Below, one piece after another: positions 27,300 through 32,356 of a DNA stretch of 32,356 nucleotides. Numbering within the stretch: the first letter of the stretch is position 1; the number at the start of each line of letters is the position of its first letter. The position numbers were made by a program, and so were the translations under genes. The notes under the pieces were generated by a model, which searched no databases, was not told the DNA's origin, and saw only the letters and a program-made list of their open reading frames with translations. Source of the stretch: Chara braunii (lineage: Eukaryota; Streptophyta; Charophyceae; Charales; Characeae); assembly GCA_003427395.1 (NCBI GenBank), contig BFEA01000274.1, forward strand, positions 108,278-140,633, written 5' to 3'.

Positions 27300-27510
27300 T
27301 CATCTGGTAGCTTGGCCAAACTCATGTTTACACCCATTGCATTTTGTCGTCCATGATCGGACCTCAAGAATCGAACACACGACCACCACAAAGATAAATA
27401 TATTCTGCGAGGTCCTCGTGTGGTAGCTTGGGGCAACTCGTGGTTACAGCCATTACGAGAATTTCGTTCTGCCATTTTTCCTCAGCTGGTAGCTTGGCCA
27501 AACTCATGTT
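27300..27510. repeat. GGTAGCTTGG repeat, three copies
   Basis: CTGGTAGCTTGGCCAAACTC-type phrases at about 27306, 27421 and 27486, each followed by ATG/GTG-TT. GAATCGAACACACGACC at about 27368 is a reversed B-box-like word, so a worn SINE may be part of it. Confidence 0.6.
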
Positions 27511-27599
27511 TTCTCTGCATGTGTGTGTCACATAAGACCACCTCCTGTCCTCCGGGACATCCGTTAAAATTGGAAATTGGAACGGTACAGAGAAGAGAA

Positions 27600-27681
27600 G
27601 ATTAGCATTGCTCTCGGGCAAGGATGACATGCATAAATCTAGAAATGGTCCAAATTATTAAAAAAAAAAAAAAAAAAAAAA
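27600..27681 (+). mobile_element. SINE 3' end with poly(A), family 5
   Basis: GGTCCAAATTATT followed by 22 A matches the 3' end of the next copy (GGTCCGAATTAT plus A-run). The tRNA-like head is not recognisable here. Confidence 0.45.
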
Positions 27682-27882
27682 CACCTACATGCGCTTTTAG
27701 TCCTTCCTGTACTTGTCATACACGTGCTTTCACGCAGTAATCGCCGTAGAGGTTACGCTACGGTAGAGTGGCTGTGTAGAGGATGAGTGTGGTTGGGTAC
27801 ACCGTGTCGTGGGATCTCTGTGCTGGGATGGGGTGAAGTGCTCATCTTGGGGGCTTCACGTTCACCCAACCCCACCCCACTT

Positions 27883-27997
27883 AGCCTTATGGTTAGGTGT
27901 TTGAGTGCCAAGACGCGAGTTGTGTGTGTGTTCGAGTCCTGTACTTGTTATGCACTTTGCCAGAGTGTTGGTCCGAATTATAAAAAAAAAACAAAAA
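27883..27997 (+). mobile_element. tRNA-derived SINE with poly(A) tail, family 5
   Basis: A-box-like AGCCTTATGGTTAGGTG (27883-27899), B-box GTGTTCGAGTCCT (27928-27940), a short body ending TGGTCCGAATTAT, and an A-rich tail at 27982-27997. Head, body and tail are all visible, making this the most complete SINE in the window. At about 115 bp it is short. Confidence 0.75.
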
Positions 27998-28118
27998 CCA
28001 TCTCCTTGCTCTTCTGTGGCCTTTGCCAGTGTGTCTGAGGCAACGGCTTATGATTGTAGTTCTGATAACCTGTGCAACTGTAGGCTTAATGGTCACACGA
28101 GGACTTGGTGACTGAACT

Positions 28119-28180
28119 CTGGACGTAATTGCGGCCAGGTACGTTACGACAGGCTTTAATTGTGACCAGATACGTCCAGG
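28119..28180. repeat. Dispersed GGACGTAATTGC repeat, copy 2
   Basis: Partner of 26067-26128. Internally GTAATTGCGGCCAGGTACGT and TTAATTGTGACCAGATACGT are two tandem half-units. Confidence 0.65.
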
Positions 28181-28476
28181 AAAGTCCTAGTGGGTGAGTA
28201 TCCCCTCTTTCGCTGAGGGAGAACAAAATTTTCTTGCTTGTGCGTCTGTCATGCTCCTGACCATCTTCCTTTTGCATTCCGACGTGGCAATAGCGCCATG
28301 TTCAGCTGAGATAATGTAGGCAAAAAGAAAGAAGAAAAGAAAAGAAAAGAAAAAAAAACAGAAAATAAAAGAGAGAATTGTTCGCGCCTTCAGACACTGA
28401 AAACCTATAAATAGATCAGCGGTTAAGCACAGATCAAGTGCCTTAGACACTTCGATACGTAGGTAGGAGTTTTGTT

Positions 28477-28548
28477 GAGTTGCGGAGATTGACGACCTGT
28501 GGGCTCCTCGTCGAGTCGCGGAGATGATGACCCGTGGGCTCCTTGGCA
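28477..28548. repeat. 36-bp tandem duplication
   Basis: GAGTTGCGGAGAT at 28477 and GAGTCGCGGAGAT at 28513, both followed by GACC.GTGGGCTCCT. A (GCTT)5 tract lies at about 28613-28632. Confidence 0.85.
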
Positions 28549-28859
28549 ACACGAAGATTCACGTGAAAAATGAGCAGGCGTTTGCTTTTTGGTGCTTGGA
28601 ATACTTCGTTGCTTGCTTGCTTGCTTGCTTGATTGATTAGTAGACATGTGCGCTGCACTTTATTGAGTCTTCAGAAGAGACAGATGTGCAAGAGTGCCCC
28701 TTGGGAATGAATGGCAAGTTGTGCCTCGCTCTGTAAGGCTGATCGGAGTTGCATCAATCCAGGGCGGGGCGGGGATGGAATGGCGGCGGTCTCAATAGAT
28801 CGAAGTTTTGACACTGACGTGCTCTTCTCTGCCCATCGCGCGTGGCAGCTTTTGAGGGA

Positions 28860-29330
28860 CATGGAGGCGGCTGGAGGAAGGAGGGAGGGTGGGCGAGAAA
28901 GATGTGGCGGCTGCATGGGAGGGGAGGAGGGTGGGCCGGAAAGAAGTGGCGACGGGAGCAACGGGAGCAACGGGAGCCGGGGCTGGGAGGGTAGATGAAG
29001 GAAGGGGGGCGGAAGGGAAACGGACGAGGAAAGGAAAGGGAGGGGAAGGGGAAGAGGAAGGGGGAAGGAGTGGGGAAGGGAAGGGGAAGGGAAAGGGGAG
29101 GCGGAGAGTGAAGGGGCGGAGCGGAAGGAGCAGGGGAAGGGGAAAGGGGAATCAAAGGGAAGGGGGAGGGAAAGGGAAGGGGAATCGAAGGGAAGGGGGA
29201 GGGGAAGGTAAGCGGAAGGGGAAGGGGAATCGGACGGGAGGCGGACCAGGAGGAAGAGGAGAAGAGAAAAGACTTAGGAACGAGGAAGACGAAGAGAGGG
29301 GAGAAGGGGAGAAGGGGAGGGCTAAATGCA
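28860..29330. repeat. Purine tract of GGGAAG-like units
   Basis: Almost pure G and A on the plus strand, with dozens of runs of three or more G separated by A-containing spacers. This is textbook G-quadruplex-forming composition. A 178-codon plus frame (28889-29425) of G/K/R/E residues follows from composition alone and I do not treat it as a gene. Confidence 0.85.
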
Positions 29331-29367
29331 ATGGAATCAGCGCTGTGCTTTCACACAACCGAAAGTC

Positions 29368-29425
29368 TACTCCGTGGCTCGAACAGGCGACCTCTTGCTT
29401 GCTAGGCAGACGTCTTAAGGAGTAG
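29368..29425 (-). mobile_element. tRNA-like SINE head, family 6
   Basis: Minus strand: GCCTAGCAAGCAAGAGGTC followed by B-box CTGTTCGAGCCAC (29374-29386). The middle resembles a tRNA-Ala(AGC) anticodon arm; the A-box is worn. Confidence 0.5.
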
Positions 29426-29484
29426 TTTAGGAAAAGTAGAAGAAAGGCGGAGAGGAGGAGGAGGAGGAGGAGGCAGACGGGGAG

Positions 29485-29540
29485 TCTTAGAACTAGTGAA
29501 GAGGTGCTGGGTTCAAAGCCCACTCAGTTCCCACGGTCAA
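29485..29540 (+). mobile_element. tRNA-like SINE head, plus strand
   Basis: TGGGTTCAAAGCCCA (about 29509-29523) is a good T-arm hairpin with B-box; the upstream half is weak. It faces the minus-strand head at 29368. Confidence 0.4.
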
Positions 29541-30208
29541 TCTGTCAGTGGCATGGGGCTTATGGATCTGCTGATCTGGAAGATGAATGACGGCTGGGAC
29601 ATAGCCCACCGGGGTACTGATGTCGGATGGGAATGATTATCCCGACCCTAATAATGATCTCATGTGGAATTCGCATGTAGTCATGTTAATACCAATTTAA
29701 TAGCAAATTAACTCAAAGGCATCTGAAAAGATAATGAATATATTCTCATCTTTATCTAATTTATCTGATAATAGAATAGTCCAATATAAAGGCTGCTCCA
29801 AACTATGAACTGCCCGGCAGGCAGAGTTCTGGACTGCAGTTACAAAAATAAATACATGATGATGAATAATAGTAATACGTGAATTTGGGCGTGTTTTTTG
29901 CAGAGATGCAGAAAAGCAGATCAATGACGACGATCTTCTGCACCTCTCCACAAACACGTCCACATTCAGGCATTCGTTCAATCCTCTTTGCTAGTGGAAC
30001 TGTGCACCTGGATGCTGAATTTCAGGTTTTCAGCCCATCTGTCTTTGCAATCTACGCCCCGCACCGAAGAATGGAGGCATGTGACATTTCGCCCCTGCGG
30101 TGGCCCACGGGTTGATATAGCGGAAGGCCCGCCCCCCTTCCTTTTTCCTTTCTAACTTTCTTTCCTTTAAACCGCCACTACACCCTTTCACAGTGTTGGG
30201 AAAAGTGG

Positions 30209-30233
30209 GAATGCAACCTATAATACTGCATTC
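30209..30233. repeat. 7-bp hairpin
   Basis: GAATGCA and TGCATTC flank ACCTATAATAC. Confidence 0.5.
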
Positions 30234-30370
30234 TTCGGGGACAGGGCCCGGCGGCAGCCGCTGTTTGATAAATGTCATCGGCGGCCGCTGTTTTGTTTTG
30301 GCTTCTGAAATGATTGGGGACCATCCCCGCGGCCGATGTATGCGAAAGGTAGTGGTGGTCCTTCAAGAGG

Positions 30371-30505
30371 GGAAAAGAATCGCAACAAGCAATGGCCAGA
30401 AGGCCACCACCCTTCCTTTTTTCTTTCTTTTCTTTTCTTTTCTTTTCTTTATTCTTTTTCTTTCTTTCCTTTTAAGGAAAAGAATGGTGACAAGCAATGG
30501 CCAGA
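30371..30505. repeat. Direct repeat flanking a pyrimidine tract
   Basis: GGAAAAGAATCGCAACAAGC at 30371 and GGAAAAGAATGGTGACAAGC at about 30477, both followed by AATGGCCAGA, enclose a (TTTTC)-rich tract (30412-30474). The spacing is 106 bp. Confidence 0.75.
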
Positions 30506-30661
30506 TTGCATGTTTTTATGCAAATGATTACATCAATTGATACAGCGTGTAACGTTGCTCAAATCAGGGAAAGGAGGGGAGTAGTAGTAGTAGTAGGAGG
30601 AGGAAAATTGAATACAGTAATTGGTCGTTTACTTGGGTGTATGTATGACGATTGGATGCAG

Positions 30662-30772
30662 GTGAAGGAAGATGTGGCGTCGGACTCGGGAGGAGGATTA
30701 CTTTCCTCTCTCGTAGAAGAACAGTGCAGCCTCTGGACAACAGATGTCGGCAGGGAAGACATTGGCAAGCGG
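30662..30772 (+). other. Possible short exon
   Basis: Preceded by ATGCAG and followed by GGTGAGG, the stretch is open in one frame and encodes a serine/acidic-rich peptide (VKEDVASDSGGGLLSSLVEEQ...). Its 5' edge is at a codon boundary, the phase that the donors at 22524/22542 would require. The upstream pyrimidine tract is poor, and no domain is visible. The frame continues open to 30877, and an AATAAA lies at about 30894. Confidence 0.2.
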
Positions 30773-31342
30773 GTGAGGAGTGTATATGTCTTCCATTCAA
30801 TCGCTTCGATTATAGCATTTTTATTGTATTTGATTTGTTGTCGTGAATATTTTATGTGTTTGTTTGGTATGATTTAATTGTATTTGATGTGTTAATAAAT
30901 TATAGTGAATTTTGAAAGAAAGGACAAATTCTTTACGTATTGGTTTTCTGAACTTTTTTTGTTTTTCCGTTTTTTTTTTTGTTTTTCTTTTTGGTTTCTT
31001 TCTTTTTGTCCTACTTGGGGCCTTGATGCTGCTGTGCTTGTGTCTAACAGGTTGAGCCCTTGGCCTTGAACTTTGTTTTATCCTCTCTTTTTTTTTTGGG
31101 GGGGGGCGGTCTTTTCCTTTGTCCCAGCGGTGGCCTTTTGACAATTCTTTATCACGTGGTTTGTCTCTTCCAGTTTGCAGCTGTGATTTTAATTTCCGAA
31201 ATTTTGAGTGATTATTAGACGCGTGTTGCTTAAAATAGTCGCTCGTCTTTGCCATTTACATTGTCACTGAGCATTCAAGCAAGGCCGCCTTCTCCCTCCT
31301 CCTCCCTCCCTGTGTCTGTTTCCCTCCATGCTCCCCTTCTGA

Positions 31343-31350
31343 GCTTGCTC

Positions 31351-31384
<34 letters not shown>
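31343..31384. repeat. (CT)n microsatellite
   Basis: Two CT blocks broken by one CCTCTC. From 30.9 to 31.7 kb nothing else is recognisable apart from T-rich runs and a G8 run. Confidence 0.9.
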
Positions 31385-31740
31385 GAGGATGCATCGAGCG
31401 GCAGTTGTGGCCAGACTCGTTCCGAGAAGTCCCGAGTGTGAGTGCTCTCTCAGTCACCCTCTCACGGCCTGCATCACTGATCAATGGGTTGAAGCAGAGT
31501 GTCTCCGAGGAAGAAAGAAGCCTAATTAAGTTCTACTAGTAATGTAAGATAAAATAAATTTAATAATAAAAGGAAAGTGGAAACGGAATTGAAACCAGAC
31601 AGCATCTTAAGTGAACCTAACACTCAAGTGTTAAGACATCGAGTTCTTCCACGTGTCCGCACGCTGTAACACAGAACCCACTACTTTGCTGTGTATAATA
31701 TGGGCGTCACGCCAAATCTGTCCAGTTTTAACAGACAGCT

Positions 31741-32200
31741 ACAGTCCGTGTCCTCATATAGGAACAACATGGAACAAGCTACTCTACTGCAAATAATGAG
31801 GGGCACTACCGTCTTCACCCGAATAGAACACCCGGTCATTATCGCTGCATCTAGAGTGAAAGTTGCACCAAATGCAGCTGTAATGGCCGGGCGTTCTATT
31901 CGGGTGAAGATGGTAGGCCAGAACTTGCTCCATGTGAAAAAAGGTGAGTGCATCTTTTCCATTCCAGGTTGTTTAATGGAAAGATACGCTCAACTCACTC
32001 CCGGTCCTCGTTCTGTAGCACTGAACAAGCTACTGTATTGTGAGTAATAAGGGCACTTCTTGTCAAAATGTGAAAAGTGGTGCGCGTATCTTGCCTTGTT
32101 TAACAGAAAGATACACTCACTCAATGTCCTCATACTGGAACAGGGAACAAGTTGCTTTATTGTGAATAAATTATAAGGGCGCTTGGCCAGAACTTGCTAA
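31741..32200. repeat. 122-bp tandem array
   Basis: GAACAAGYT.CT...TTGTGA occurs at 31772, 32023 and 32145. The last two are 122 bp apart; the first interval is 251 bp because of the inserted foldback element plus a few extra bases. Shared phrases include ATAAGGGCRC, GCGTATCTTRCC and GTTTAAYRGAAAGAT. Confidence 0.8.
31806..31916. mobile_element. Foldback element (111 bp), intact
   Basis: CTACCGTCTTCACCCG at the left and CGGGTGAAGATGGTAG at the right are terminal inverted repeats, and pairing continues inward (AATAGAAC, CCCGG.CATTA, GCTGCAT) to give arms of about 45 bp around a short centre. It encodes nothing. It interrupts unit 1 of the 122-bp array between GGGCA and GGCCAGAAC, words that are nearly adjacent in the third unit. 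Confidence 0.85.
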
Positions 32201-32214
32201 ATGTGAGAAGTGCC

Positions 32215-32352
32215 GAGCGTATCTTACCATGTTTAACGGAAAGATGCAGTCGCTACTGCGTATCGCATTTTGTTGGCCGGTGAGCGTATCGTACCATGTT
32301 TAACGGAAAGATGCAGTCGCTACTGCGTATCACATTTTGCGGGCCGAGGCCC
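32215..32352. repeat. 67-bp tandem duplication
   Basis: GTTTAACGGAAAGATGCAGT starts at 32231 and 32298, with GAGCGTATC and CTACTGCGTATC shared. It is nested in the last 122-bp unit and runs to the window edge. Confidence 0.9.
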
Positions 32353-32356
32353 TAAG

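Noticed and set aside
28889-29425. 178-codon plus frame rich in G, K, R and E
   Set aside because: Explained by GGGAAG-type simple sequence; no codon variety or domain.
29152-29523. 123-codon minus frame starting MGFEPSTSSLV
   Set aside because: The start is the antisense translation of a tRNA T-arm, a well-known artefact, and the rest is antisense of the purine tract.

Overview
This is non-coding-rich nuclear DNA from a eukaryote. There are no bacterial-style gene strings. Instead it holds a decayed LINE, many tRNA-derived SINEs, inverted-repeat (MITE-like) elements, dense microsatellites, long C and G homopolymers, and one very long low-complexity open frame. This repeat-packed style, together with a large acidic/Gly-rich nuclear-type protein, would fit a streptophyte with a big genome (a charophyte such as Chara is my best guess). 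That assignment is inference; no sequence here proves it.

Layout. 1-5.7 kb: AT-rich DNA with two (TA)n tracts, a C-rich block of degenerate ~105-130 bp repeats (2.1-3.8 kb), a 165-bp tandem duplication (3.84-4.17 kb), a perfect 22-bp palindrome (5170), and a TIR element family (ends CTAGGCTACCAG) at 1.58 kb (minus) and 5.35 kb (plus). 5.7-14.5 kb: AT-rich, almost featureless, except for a LINE reverse-transcriptase fossil on the minus strand (9.45-10.21 kb) and two copies of one SINE (12.05 and 12.35 kb). 14.5-18 kb: composition becomes richer in G+C; four more SINEs, (CA)n and (CT)n tracts. 18.4-22.7 kb: purine-rich DNA with a 1277-codon open frame (18852-22685) carrying acidic, Gly-rich and lysine-rich nuclear-localisation-like segments, two internal minisatellites and two consensus splice donors near its 3' end. 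22.7-32.36 kb: minisatellites, poly(C)-poly(A) tracts, SINEs, an array of 146-bp units with CACGTG-centred palindromes (26.1-26.86 kb), a (GGGAAG)-like purine tract (28.9-29.3 kb), a possible exon (30.66 kb) and, at the end, a 122-bp tandem array with a 111-bp foldback element inserted in it.

Only the long open frame is a credible protein gene, and even there the coding status is not settled. The rest is best read as layers of transposable elements and satellite-like duplications. The most informative structures are the two inverted-repeat families, the nested foldback insertion, the frame-preserved LINE fossil and a small recurring hairpin motif whose stem bases co-vary between copies.
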